Shown here: positions 9,501 to 16,393 of the stretch, one piece after another
Numbering within the stretch: position 1 is the first letter of the stretch
Layout of the letters: each line of letters begins with the position of its first letter
NCBI GenBank assembly: GCA_024226235.1
Contig: JAAELW010000430.1
Span: 1-59,853, forward strand
From: a bacterium
Lineage (GTDB): Bacteria > Myxococcota_A > UBA9160 > UBA6930
Direction: 5' to 3'
DNA: 59,853 bases
Notes under the pieces: model-generated
Databases searched by the model: none
Seen by the model: the letters and a program-made list of their open reading frames with translations, nothing else
Told to the model about the DNA's origin: nothing
Program-made: the position numbers and the translations under genes

Positions 9501-9730
9501 TTCTCGACTAGCGATGCCTCGAACTCCAGGTTGAGGACATGGGCCAGCTGGGTGAGGTCAAAATCGTCGGAGGCGTCGAAGTCCCGCGCGATGGCGCGGA
9601 TCTGGGCCTCGTAGAAGCCGTTGACCTGGAAGCGTCCATCGAAGAACTCGATGGACGCGGCTGGGCCGGCGGCCAGGAACGTCAGCGAAAGGAGGGTGCC
9701 TGAAAGAACCCGGTACAGGGCGCGTCCCAT
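6563..9730 (-). CDS. DUF1302 family outer-membrane beta-barrel protein
   Basis: A 1055-residue protein with a signal peptide (MGRALYRVLSGTLLSLTFLAAGPAAS) and a C-terminal LRLRYTF ending in Phe, the usual outer-membrane assembly signal. The middle and end alternate aromatic and polar residues as in a large barrel; the segment WLRLGKQAIVWGKTELFRSQDQFNPQD is diagnostic of DUF1302. Start at 9730 chosen for GGAGAG upstream and for the signal peptide. Members are thought to import hydrophobic compounds or to help export. It is larger than many DUF1302 proteins, with long Cys-containing loops in the middle. Two copies of a KstR-like palindrome lie 28-62 bases upstream of the start, so it is probably repressed by a TetR-type regulator. 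Confidence 0.88.
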   Translation of the reverse strand: MGRALYRVLSGTLLSLTFLAAGPAASIEFFDGRFQVNGFYEAQIRAIARDFDASDDFDLTQLAHVLNLEFEASLVEKGWGPFDIVSAYSRVEIRYDCVWTRACGVFPSVNAFGDGAKKVPKRLNDGRRTGYVWNVFNDDTRFYRGEPPEQSSINFRDMPRGSRRPYHLDSAPTFGVFFNYAGIDDVLGTEDDTAPYVLSRYFRGDGSCKLSSRQVKGSTNGSTTQILGFLDPGCEVTGVAAMIDRPNPFRPHDINPITGHGGAWALPYRPAPPTAFKAGSPDHIARGLWLPRAEMAEMLRDGKIEDPELNFSQNDLAWNHGASQGSEQELKELYLDIEMFDARLWLRLGKQAIVWGKTELFRSQDQFNPQDFALASLPSLEESRIALWAARGVWSFYEVGPFQDVRLELAVNYDQVEPNDLGVCGEPYALPLICVLSFATAINSFEGVGIAGVQNPPDPWNSWKGIEVGARLEWRWKNFSFALTDFYGYDDMFYIDKVLTYERNVDPETGRPRRLSSRGNCRTGAEDDCLRSGEDSLYNNSANRTMFDLSCAANMGMSIDPAACGLSVFNSKEIPPAAPIAITLAESLATILAGDRSGLLWPAFAFPNGGTPLSALVRLNRDANDGPGSGFFAIVSADLMGSLTDQQEALFGCGAYFETSCDLDGIDLLNAEASALGMSFVGMDGTSNIDWDTTDRGFAQPGTIGFEGGPVCTRYERGRTFILPGCRGPGDAGYNPAVDGTPPNTLPSLATGLTGHPFTGQKWDREVAALSWNFMMLFVALSAPVAGGGPAEYDEFDERHPLRKNGCSFAKPQLCKAFSFFLSPIGVRRNVVKAGGNGRYGRRDFLWHAGSPVVFRYEKRNVLGFSMDFAEDYTGTNWNIEATWLEGLPFSDNNEYDGLRDVDTFNLTVSVDRPTFVNFLNANRTFFINSQWFFQYVDGYRGSFTSNGPWNVLATLTVMTGYFQDRLLPSATAVYDFNSNSGAFMSQVTYRYTGRFSATFGVAGFFGRFKQTDMPINEIALQNRVGKHAYKDFGEGGLSMLRNRDEIFLRLRYTF

Positions 9731-9757
9731 TGCTCTCTCCTCGGCAATGCGATGAAA

Positions 9758-9792
9758 TTTAACACGTTCAAGGCCTTGTTTAACACGTTCAA
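9758..9792. promoter_or_regulatory. Two KstR-like operators 21 bp apart
   Basis: TTTAACACGTTCAA occurs at 9758-9771 and again at 9779-9792. Both match TNNAACNNGTTNNA, the published 14-base consensus of the TetR-family cholesterol repressor KstR, without a mismatch. The 21-base spacing equals two helical turns, so two dimers could bind on the same face. The pair sits just before the DUF1302 gene. Related copies are at 39411-39424 and 57061-57092. Confidence 0.6.
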
Positions 9793-9944
9793 GACGCTCT
9801 GTCCCTTCCATCGTGACGATTCGAACGCATAAATGATGGAAGAGCTGTCAGGCGGGCTCGGAAAGAGCTCCAGCAGGAGTCACCGCTTCCGGGTACCCCT
9901 GGCGACGAAGAGGGGGTGTCTCTCGCCTGAGCCGGAAAGCAGAA

Positions 9945-9977
9945 GGGCCGGTCGTCCTGCGAGAGGACGACCGGCCC
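9945..9977 (-). terminator. Terminator hairpin of PEP-CTERM gene 1
   Basis: A 14-bp perfect stem (GGGCCGGTCGTCCT and its complement) with a five-base loop. On the minus strand it is followed by TTCTGCTTT. It lies 47 bases past the stop of the PEP-CTERM gene. A second copy with one compensatory base pair is at 12054-12086. Confidence 0.75.
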
Positions 9978-10024
9978 GGATGCCCTGAAGAGCGCGGAAG
10001 CCGCGGCCCTTCACTCGAGGTGCG

Positions 10025-10648
10025 CTACGACCGCCGTCCAGCGAGGAGCAGGCCGAAGAGGCCCGAACCCAGCAGCAGCATCGTGCCCGGCTCGGGCACG
10101 TAGGTGTAGGTGCTCCGAACCTGGCCACCATTGGCGTCCCACGCCTCGACGATCGTGATGGTGTTGGTGGCGATGTTGATCGTGGCACTCGGTGCTCCAA
10201 GGGTCGTCCCGGAGGCACCGGTCGGGGGCCAAGGGGCGGTGGCCGCCGGGAAGGCGGCGCAAACCAGGCCACCGAGCCCGCCACCGAGATCGGTGCACGT
10301 CGTGTTGCCGGTGGCGGCCGTACCGGTGAGCGCTCCACCGACACCACCCGCGAACGTGCCGGTCTGGCTCCAGCCCGTGGTGTCGAGCTGGGCGTCATCT
10401 CCCGGAAGAGCCACGATATCGAGCACGATCGAGAAGTCCGGCAGGCTGAGGCTGTAGGTGCCCGCCGCCTCGTCGATGTCACCCGAACCGTTGAACGGAA
10501 GAGACGGTGTGAACGCCTGGGTGCTCGGGAAGCCCGCATCGAACGTTTCGATGCTCAAGTACGTGAGCGTGATGGGGGCCGCCGAGGCTACTCCGGCCCA
10601 CAACAGGACCAAGGCACCAACGAGAACCGGCCTAGCTATTCTCAACAT
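10025..10648 (-). CDS. PEP-CTERM sorting-domain exoprotein 1
   Basis: A 207-residue secreted protein: signal peptide MLRIARPVLVGALVLLWAGVASA, a body rich in Gly, Thr, Ser and Asp with one predicted disulfide-capable pair (TTCTDLGGG and GLVCAAF), and a C-terminal sorting tail VPEPGTMLLLGSGLFGLLLAGRRS-like (motif VPEPGT, hydrophobic span, RR). The tail is the exosortase/EpsH target for export to the cell surface or extracellular matrix. It is a close paralogue of the protein at 12132-12758. The exosortase itself is not in this window. A sigma-54-like promoter lies about 77-90 bases upstream of the start. Confidence 0.9.
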   Translation of the reverse strand: MLRIARPVLVGALVLLWAGVASAAPITLTYLSIETFDAGFPSTQAFTPSLPFNGSGDIDEAAGTYSLSLPDFSIVLDIVALPGDDAQLDTTGWSQTGTFAGGVGGALTGTAATGNTTCTDLGGGLGGLVCAAFPAATAPWPPTGASGTTLGAPSATINIATNTITIVEAWDANGGQVRSTYTYVPEPGTMLLLGSGLFGLLLAGRRS

Positions 10649-11115
10649 CTGGATCTCCTATTGCCGATTCCCAGGGGGCACCGTGCCTCGAGCGAACGAC
10701 TCTTTGATCTGGTTCGACCGATTTGCAAATTGAGTGCCGGAGCAGCGATCCACAACGAATGTCTGAATGGGTATCCAGACCGCTCCGAGGAATGTCAGAT
10801 CCACCAGAAATGCCTGTTTTCCGCGAGTTTGCAGCCGAGTAGGGCCGCATGGCGCGTGTCGTATCCGGCTAGGAGGGAAGGACTCTTCCGTTGGAACGGA
10901 ACGAGTTTTCCCTCGGGAGGGGGGATCCGGGTGGGGGACGGTCGCTCAGATCGGAGCGAGGCCCCGTGTGCGAGAGCAACGCTGGTTCCAGCAACGATCG
11001 ATTTCGATCATTCCAGGGGAAAATGTGTCTAATCCTGCCATGCACGAGTAACATCCGGATCGTGCGATCTCAGGAGAGATTGTATGATATCCCGTCAGCA
11101 CGAACCGAGACCGAG
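10649..11115. other. 467-base intergenic region between PEP-CTERM gene 1 and AraC regulator
   Basis: The region separates divergent genes. Its left third holds the sigma-54-like promoter (10725-10738) and a TTCGACCGATTT element (10713-10724) that has a counterpart upstream of PEP-CTERM gene 2. The rest has open but low-quality frames; an N-terminal extension of the AraC gene back to 10891 is possible but the residues are not protein-like. I see no other gene. Confidence 0.5.
10725..10738 (-). promoter_or_regulatory. Sigma-54-like -24/-12 promoter of PEP-CTERM gene 1
   Basis: On the minus strand the sequence reads GGCACTCAATTTGC, matching the -24 (GGCAC) and -12 (TTGC) elements with exactly ten bases between the invariant GG and GC. 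It would start transcription about 65 bases before the ATG at 10648. PEP-CTERM genes controlled by sigma-54 and the PrsK/PrsR pair are known in other bacteria, which supports the call. Confidence 0.5.
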
Positions 11116-11967
11116 ATGCCTGTACTCCTCCCCAGCCTGGCCGATTCTCTTCACATCCGACTTTTTGCCACGGGCAATCACTCTCTCGGTGCCTGGTGGA
11201 CCGCGACGGATCACATCCGCAGTATGTGGCGGTTGTGTAGAGCCGACGTCGAGGGAGCGTGGCTCGAATTCGACTCGAAGAGCTATGCGTTTCCCGCCGG
11301 CCGCTTCGCAATGGTGCCGCCCGGTCTGAAGTTCGAGGCGCATCTGAACGGCCGGGTTCGGCTCTTCTACATCCACTTCGAAGTCATTGGCTGGCCGACG
11401 TCCGCGGTGCGCTCCGTCCTGCCGGAGCCTGTCACGCTGGAAGACGACGAGTTCAGGGACACGCTCGGCCAGGCACTCAGTATCGAGGTCGGCCAGGCCG
11501 ACCATCTGGGGCTCGCGCTTTCCTGCCGCGTGAAGTCGCTGGCACATCTCGCGCTGGCCACCCTCGAACACGACCTGCCGGAGGAGAAGGTGGAGATGAT
11601 CCGCCACGTCGCCGACGGCCAGCTCGATCTCGTGGAGGTGCTCCAGTTCATCGACCGCAACATCCGAGAACCGCTCGACAATGCCCGTCTCGCAGAGATC
11701 GCCGATTGCAGTGAATCCAGCTTCATTCGCCGCTTTCGCGAAGCCATGGGCGAGACTCCCGCCCGATACGTCCAGGATCGCCGGGTCTCGGCCGCCGCCG
11801 AGCTTCTCGTATGCACGAACTACAGCATTGATGAGGTTGCGCAGCGATGCGGCTTTGCGAATCGCTACTACTTCTCCCGGGTCTTCTCGGAGCGCGTGGG
11901 ACGTCCGCCCGCGCGCTACCGCAATGACCGACCCATCGATCGAGCTTCCGGCACCAAACGAGATTGA
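11116..11967 (+). CDS. AraC-family transcriptional regulator
   Basis: A 283-residue regulator. The N-terminal half is a cupin-like sensor (AWWTATDHIRSMWRLCRADVEGAW, then YAFPAGRFAMVPPG and LFYIHFEVI, each within residues 25-100). The C-terminal 100 residues hold the two helix-turn-helix motifs: LAEIADCSESSFIRRFREAM and IDEVAQRCGFANRYYFSRVF, followed by GRPPARYR. The ATG at 11116 is chosen because the protein-like sequence begins there; the upstream ribosome site is weak. The gene lies between two paralogous PEP-CTERM genes, both on the other strand, so it may control them (inference). The effector is unknown. Confidence 0.88.
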   Translation: MPVLLPSLADSLHIRLFATGNHSLGAWWTATDHIRSMWRLCRADVEGAWLEFDSKSYAFPAGRFAMVPPGLKFEAHLNGRVRLFYIHFEVIGWPTSAVRSVLPEPVTLEDDEFRDTLGQALSIEVGQADHLGLALSCRVKSLAHLALATLEHDLPEEKVEMIRHVADGQLDLVEVLQFIDRNIREPLDNARLAEIADCSESSFIRRFREAMGETPARYVQDRRVSAAAELLVCTNYSIDEVAQRCGFANRYYFSRVFSERVGRPPARYRNDRPIDRASGTKRD

Positions 11968-12053
11968 GCGGCCCTTTTCCGGACTGCCTGCGGCTGCTTC
12001 TTCACTGTGCGGAGGAGGGTCCGCTCGAGGCTTCGTCCGAGCCAGAACGAGAA

Positions 12054-12086
12054 GGGCCGGTCATCCTGCGAGAGGATGACCGGCCC
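12054..12086 (-). terminator. Terminator hairpin of PEP-CTERM gene 2
   Basis: A 14-bp perfect stem (GGGCCGGTCATCCT and its complement) with loop GCGAG, followed on the minus strand by TTCTCGTTCT. It is the same element as at 9945-9977 except for one pair changed on both arms (C-G to T-A), so pairing is preserved. It lies 46 bases past the PEP-CTERM stop. Confidence 0.75.
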
Positions 12087-12131
12087 GGGTTCTGTGGAGA
12101 GCGCGGAAGCCGCTCCCCTTCATGCAGTTTG

Positions 12132-12758
12132 CTACGCGCGCCGTCCGGCGAGGAGCAGGCCGAAGAGGCCCGAGCCCAGCAGCAGCATCGTGCCCGGCTC
12201 GGGCACGAAGGCGTAGGTGTAGGTGCTCTGAACCTGGCCACCGTTCGAGTCAAACGCCTCGGTGATCGTGATGGTGTTGGTGGCGATGTTGATCGTGGCA
12301 CCGGGAGCGCCAAGCGTCGCTCCAGAAGCGCCGGTCGGCGGCCAGTTCGAGACGGCTGCCGGGAAGTCGGCGCAGACCAGGCCACCGAGTCCGCCACCGA
12401 GATCGGTGCACGTCGTGTTGCCGGTGGAGGCCGACGAGGTCAGAGCGCCGCCCGCGCCGCCTGCGAACGTACCGGTCTGGCTCCAGCCCGTGGTGTCGAG
12501 CCGGGCGTCGTCCCCCGCCACGGCGAGGATGTCGAGGACGATCGAGAAGTCCGGCAGGCTGAGGCTGTAGGTACCCGCAGCCTCGTCGATGTCACCCGAA
12601 CCGTCGAACGGAAGAGACGGATCGAAGGTCTGCGAGCTCGGGAAGTCCGCATCGTATGTCGCGATGCTCGCATACGTGAGGGTGATGGAAGCGGCTGATG
12701 CGCTTCCTGCGAGCAACAACAATGCGCTGACCAGGGCCAGCATTCGGGCGAGTCTCAT
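12132..12758 (-). CDS. PEP-CTERM sorting-domain exoprotein 2
   Basis: A 208-residue paralogue of the protein at 10025-10648, colinear over the full length with well over half of the residues identical: same FDGSGDIDEAAGTYSLSLPD element, same two Cys, and the same VPEPGTMLLLGSGLFG tail ending in RRA. The signal peptide is MRLARMLALVSALLLLAGSASA. The mature N-terminus repeats the ITLTYxSIxTxDAxFPS pattern. Its upstream DNA is largely unlike that of copy 1 and lacks the sigma-54-like site, apart from TTCGAGCCGATTT at 12818-12830. Confidence 0.9.
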   Translation of the reverse strand: MRLARMLALVSALLLLAGSASAASITLTYASIATYDADFPSSQTFDPSLPFDGSGDIDEAAGTYSLSLPDFSIVLDILAVAGDDARLDTTGWSQTGTFAGGAGGALTSSASTGNTTCTDLGGGLGGLVCADFPAAVSNWPPTGASGATLGAPGATINIATNTITITEAFDSNGGQVQSTYTYAFVPEPGTMLLLGSGLFGLLLAGRRA

Positions 12759-12817
12759 GATCGTGGTTCCTTCTTGGGCTCAGCCTGTTCGACCGTGGCC
12801 GTATATCGAATCGAGTA

Positions 12818-12830
12818 TTCGAGCCGATTT
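12818..12830 (-). promoter_or_regulatory. Element shared with the upstream region of PEP-CTERM gene 1
   Basis: TTCGAGCCGATTT (minus strand AAATCGGCTCGAA) lies 60-72 bases before the start of PEP-CTERM gene 2. Copy 1 has TTCGACCGATTT at 10713-10724, 65-76 bases before its start. The shared element at the same distance may be an activator site; the AraC regulator between the two genes is a candidate (inference). Confidence 0.35.
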
Positions 12831-12967
12831 GGTTCACATGTAGGTGGCTCGGCGGGTCGGGAAGTGTCATTCAAAATCCCAGAAAGCTTCGGGCATGAGA
12901 CGGCACCCGGGCGCTCGCAAGGGCTGGAGCGCTGTGGGGATCGCTCCCCCCGGGGGAGATATTCGGA

Positions 12968-13942
12968 TCAGCCGGAGAAGATCGTGGTCTTGCTCAAGCG
13001 TTGGAGTGCTACCAGATGCACGCTCGTGCCGATCGCGAGCATGTTCGGAGCCGGATGGATTCCCTTCGCGTAGAGCCGGAGGGCCGTGCAGTCGATGCAG
13101 ACCGCTTTGAAGAAGTTGAGGGCCTGCCAGTAGCGCAGCCTCTCCGGGTCGAGCCTCACGCCGACGGCAGCTTCGATGTAGGCCACCCATTCGTCATCGG
13201 TCATCACGCCCATGCCGCGCATGCTGATCAGATAGGCCCAGTCTTCGTCGGGATCACCGATGTGAACGAACTCCCAATCGACGACGGCCGTGACGCGCCC
13301 GTCGAGGTGCAGGAAATTCCCGATCCCCGGGTCGCCGTGGATGATGCTGATGCGCTCCGACTCGGGCGCATGGTTGCGAAGCCATTGCGCCGCCTCTTCG
13401 ACCAGCGGGGAGGGCTCGCCGACCAACGCTGACCGGTAGACCTCGTACCAGTGCTCTACCTGCAACAGAGCGGCGTCGCGGGGGCCGTTCGGATGTGGCA
13501 GTGAGCCGAGTCCCGCCTCCTTCGGGTCCATGCGGTGCAGCCGGTCGAGGAGCCCCACGTAATCCCTGAGGCTTTCGGGCGTGTATTCGCTCGTGCCTTC
13601 GACGAAATCCATCACGAAGAAGGGCTGGGAGAGCAGGTCGGTTCCGCGCTCGTAGGCCAGCACGCGGGCCACCGGGTAACCCGCCGCGTGGAGCGCCTGC
13701 ATCGCCTGCACTTCGTTGGCGCTGTCGCTGCCGAGCAGGCCCCACTGCTCGACGCGAACGATCACGGTTCGTCGGTCGGAGGCGTCCCCTGCGGTGTCGG
13801 CCGGTACGAGTTCGGCCCGGTACATCGCACGCGATTGCCCGAGCGCCATTCGCTCCAGGTGGGCAATGCGTTGGGGCGTCTTCAGTCCGAGAGCCGCCGT
13901 CAGGTAGGGTTCCAACGCGTCGCGCTGGTCCGGGCTGATCAC
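12968..13942 (-). CDS. APH-fold phosphotransferase, copy 1 (candidate small-molecule/acyl kinase)
   Basis: A 324-residue kinase-like protein. The catalytic loop is HGDPGIGN (202-209) and the metal-binding Asp is in VVDWEF (D222), both intact, so it should be active. The start is a GTG at 13942 that overlaps the stop of the partner gene by four bases (GTGA), a sign of translational coupling. It is the downstream member of a pair repeated at 22034-23418 and, in reverse order, at 33627-35078. Although the fold is that of aminoglycoside kinases, catabolic context points to kinases like LvaA, which phosphorylates 4-hydroxyvaleryl-CoA, or the kinase domain of ACAD10/11. Substrate here is unknown. 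Confidence 0.82.
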   Translation of the reverse strand: MISPDQRDALEPYLTAALGLKTPQRIAHLERMALGQSRAMYRAELVPADTAGDASDRRTVIVRVEQWGLLGSDSANEVQAMQALHAAGYPVARVLAYERGTDLLSQPFFVMDFVEGTSEYTPESLRDYVGLLDRLHRMDPKEAGLGSLPHPNGPRDAALLQVEHWYEVYRSALVGEPSPLVEEAAQWLRNHAPESERISIIHGDPGIGNFLHLDGRVTAVVDWEFVHIGDPDEDWAYLISMRGMGVMTDDEWVAYIEAAVGVRLDPERLRYWQALNFFKAVCIDCTALRLYAKGIHPAPNMLAIGTSVHLVALQRLSKTTIFSG

Positions 13943-14385
13943 CGTGCTTCCTGCATGTTCGTGACGAAGGCTCTCAGCAGCGGAGAGCTCGCCGCCAGTT
14001 GGGCCTCGAGTTGTTGCTCGAGCAGAGGGTGCAGGACAGCATGCAGCTCTGCCGCGAGCGGGCTCGTGTCGTTCTGCGCCGCGACGAGAAGCTTGGAAGC
14101 CGTTTCGTAGGGTGAGGCCGCCTCGAGCGCGGCCGCGGCTTCCGCGTTCCCGGAAGCTTCGACGCGGGGGCGCAACGTATCGATCGCCTCGGCGAGTTCC
14201 TGGCGCCTCCTTGCCGGAGCCTCCGGATCGGCGAGCAACGTGATGGCGTACTCGAGCGAGGCGGCCACCAGGTTTCCGCTGTAGCGCCCCCAATCGCTGG
14301 TGAGCTCCGGCACGATCTCCGCTTCGAGCGTCGCCACGCACGAGCGGAGGATGGTCTCTACGTCGGGTGTGAAGGGCAGGGCCAA
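13939..14385 (-). CDS. Small helical partner of the kinase, copy 1 (TTG start)
   Basis: 148 residues, colinear with the 147-residue protein at 22034-22477: both begin with LP..PDVETIL.SC..TL and share PYETASKLLVAAQN-type sequence, then a helical C-terminus. The TTG at 14385 aligns with the ATG of copy 2 and has GAGGAGAGG upstream. It is all-helical with no catalytic motif, and resembles the DUF6285 type of small proteins that accompany phosphotransferases in actinobacterial ACAD clusters (moderate confidence). By analogy with LvaB, which LvaA needs for activity, it may be an obligate partner of the kinase encoded just downstream (inference). Confidence 0.7.
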   Translation of the reverse strand: MALPFTPDVETILRSCVATLEAEIVPELTSDWGRYSGNLVAASLEYAITLLADPEAPARRRQELAEAIDTLRPRVEASGNAEAAAALEAASPYETASKLLVAAQNDTSPLAAELHAVLHPLLEQQLEAQLAASSPLLRAFVTNMQEAR

Positions 14386-14423
14386 TTGCAGCCTCTCCTC
14401 GTCTGTCGCCGCAAGGCGCGGGC

Positions 14424-14888
14424 TCAGGAACCGGGTATGGCTCCGCGCTCTTCGGGCGTCATCGCGCGACGTGCCTCCAGGTGCTGCTTCCAATCGTCGC
14501 AGCGCCCCTGGGGCCCGTTCCAGTAATCGATCTCGAGGCAGACCTTGCCGTCGCGGAATTCGAGGCGCGACATGCCTTCTCCGCACACCCACTTGCCCTT
14601 GTTCTCGGGGCCGTTGCTGTCGTCCCGGATCTGGATGTAGGCCATCCAGGTCAGGGCCACTCCGCGCTCGTTCGCGAAATACTCCTCCGGCATCACCTTC
14701 AGCCCGCCCGCGACCGCCTGCCAGAAGGCCTGTACCTCGGCATGGCCGTGCAATGCGCCGGGGTGCCCGAGGGTGTCGCGCATGACGACGTCGTCGGTCA
14801 TGTACTGGAGGGGTGCGCTCGAGTCGGGCCCGCCCCAGCCCTCCTCGAAGAGGAGCCTCGCAAGTTCGATCTCTGCAGCTCCGGCCAT
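14424..14888 (-). CDS. SnoaL/NTF2-like protein of kinase cassette 1
   Basis: A 154-residue NTF2-fold protein. Residues AEIELARLLFEEGW, YMTDDVVMRDTLGHPGALHG and GMSRLEFRDGKVCLEIDYWNGP are typical of SnoaL-like proteins. It is clearly related to the 135-residue protein at 23415-23822, which sits next to kinase copy 2, so the NTF2-like gene appears to be a recurring member of the cassette. The start ATG at 14888 and neighbour genes on the same strand with short gaps (38-70 bases) suggest one operon from 16134 to 12968. Confidence 0.75.
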   Translation of the reverse strand: MAGAAEIELARLLFEEGWGGPDSSAPLQYMTDDVVMRDTLGHPGALHGHAEVQAFWQAVAGGLKVMPEEYFANERGVALTWMAYIQIRDDSNGPENKGKWVCGEGMSRLEFRDGKVCLEIDYWNGPQGRCDDWKQHLEARRAMTPEERGAIPGS

Positions 14889-14958
14889 GGTCGATGCCTC
14901 CGCACGGGTACCAGAGGGCTCCCGATGTTCAGGGTCAGAATCAGGTGATCCCGGAGAA

Positions 14959-16134
14959 TCAGGTGATCCCGGGGTAAGGGCCCTTGACGACGCACTCGAG
15001 CAACCCGACTCCCTGCTCCTCGGGATCGTCCAGGTTCACGAAGCGCGCAAATGTCTCGGCCCACGCTCCATTGTTCTGGACGATCTCGGCGCCCTGCAGG
15101 TCCGTGACACGCGTCGGGTGGGATACGTCCCAGACATCACCTTCGACGATCTCCTCGCCGCGGTAGACGCCGCGGCCGAGTTCGTCGTCGAAGCCTTCCC
15201 AGTAGCCTCCGCCCTGCATGTAGAGCGGTCGGCTCACGACCTCGATCCCGAAGCGATCCGCTCGGCCGCTCCTGCGGATCAGCGCCAGTTCGGCCCGTCG
15301 CAGGCGGCGCTCGCCGTCCTCGAATTCGATCGACTCGATCTCGAACTTCTTGTAGGACCACGGCCAGCGGTCCGATTCGTACGGGTACGCCACGTTGCTC
15401 TCGGCGGTCTGGAAGCGACCGTTGTTGCCATGGTGGAACCAGTAGTAGATCGAGCGCTTGGGGAAGCGCACCAACGCCCATTGGCGCAATCCGAAGTCCG
15501 GAACCGTCGCTGCCCCATCGATGCTCTTTCCGCCAGGCGGCGGAGCCGCGTGCGGATTGGTCCGTTTGCCGCCACCCGTGTCGCCCAGGCCCCAGGAGTG
15601 ATCGCGGGCGCCGACCCAGCTCGGGTCCACATCGAACGTTCGATCCTGCACCCGGATCTGGCCACTGACATGGCCGAGTTGGACGAAGTTGGAGCGCTGA
15701 AAGACCACGCGCCCGTCCATCACGCCGGTTCGGCCGGGGATCTCGTCGAACGCCGGTGCGGCGCCCTCCCAGAGCAGGTCGAACTCGATGCCGTAGGGGT
15801 TCTCGTTGCAGCCGAACTTGATGGTGCGCAGCCCCTTGACGATCTCGAGCCAGAGCGGGCCCACGCTGATATCGTCGATGCGCGGGCGCAGACGCCGGCT
15901 GGTGCGCAGGTTGTACTGCCTGCCGTCGTCGAGGCTCAAGCAGGCATAGCCATCGGCCACGTTCGTGTTGGGATAGAAGCGGATGGCGGTGATGAGGTTG
16001 CAGCGGCCCTCAGGGTCGCCGATGCAGAACCAGAACCCATCGCTCCAGTAGGGGCTAGCGGTCGCCACCTGATCGAACGTGTCGATAGTCGGATGCCGGG
16101 GCCACTCGTCCAGCTCCGTGAGCGTTCGTACCAA
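14959..16134 (-). CDS. Lipocalin-like protein with RDHSWG motif (CrtC/AttH-like), large form
   Basis: A 391-residue soluble protein without signal peptide. The motif GARDHSWGLGD near residue 190 recalls the RDHSWG signature of the AttH / carotenoid 1,2-hydratase / hydroxyneurosporene synthase group, a double lipocalin-like barrel. Two shorter relatives at 31024-32043 and 57978-58997 carry WSHRDHTWTSRF at the equivalent place. Family members with known function act on hydrophobic terpenoids or bind them; no reaction can be assigned. It is the first gene of the minus-strand kinase cassette 1, 37 bases behind a sigma-70-like promoter. Confidence 0.6.
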   Translation of the reverse strand: MVRTLTELDEWPRHPTIDTFDQVATASPYWSDGFWFCIGDPEGRCNLITAIRFYPNTNVADGYACLSLDDGRQYNLRTSRRLRPRIDDISVGPLWLEIVKGLRTIKFGCNENPYGIEFDLLWEGAAPAFDEIPGRTGVMDGRVVFQRSNFVQLGHVSGQIRVQDRTFDVDPSWVGARDHSWGLGDTGGGKRTNPHAAPPPGGKSIDGAATVPDFGLRQWALVRFPKRSIYYWFHHGNNGRFQTAESNVAYPYESDRWPWSYKKFEIESIEFEDGERRLRRAELALIRRSGRADRFGIEVVSRPLYMQGGGYWEGFDDELGRGVYRGEEIVEGDVWDVSHPTRVTDLQGAEIVQNNGAWAETFARFVNLDDPEEQGVGLLECVVKGPYPGIT

Positions 16135-16177
16135 GGATCCTCCCTGCGTGCGTCCGCCAGCACGGCAGGGCGCAGAT

Positions 16178-16204
16178 GTAATATCACAGCCCGAAGATTG
16201 TCAA
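16178..16204 (-). promoter_or_regulatory. Sigma-70-like promoter for the 16134-12968 operon
   Basis: On the minus strand a perfect -35 box TTGACA (16204-16199) is followed 15 bases later by TATTAC (16183-16178); reading one or two bases further gives ATTACA or TTACAT with more normal spacing. The site lies about 45-70 bases before the ATG at 16134 in an otherwise GC-rich gap. Confidence 0.55.
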
Positions 16205-16393
16205 CGGCCCGGGTGAGCATGAAATGGGCGGCGGCTGTGAGACCGAGGGTTTCCTCGCGATCTGCTTCGAATTCGCGCCCGATGACATTCTCGGCTCCGG
16301 CCGCTTTACCGGAGAATCAGGTCGTGGCAATGTTCCTCCGCTCCCGGTTGCCAAAGCACTGAACCGGGACCAACAAGCCGAGGAGGCAAGAGC

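Noticed and set aside
9945-12086. CRISPR or dispersed REP-type repeat
   Set aside because: Only two copies, each a hairpin at the same distance behind paralogous genes; co-duplicated terminators explain them.
13943-14341. N-terminal extension of kinase copy 1
   Set aside because: The in-frame extension overlaps the partner gene and is Arg/Ala-rich without structure; the GTG in the GTGA overlap mirrors copy 2.
14773-16362. 529-codon open frame on the plus strand
   Set aside because: Mirrors the RDHSWG protein gene on the other strand, which has a recognisable motif, promoter and start; the plus frame has none.
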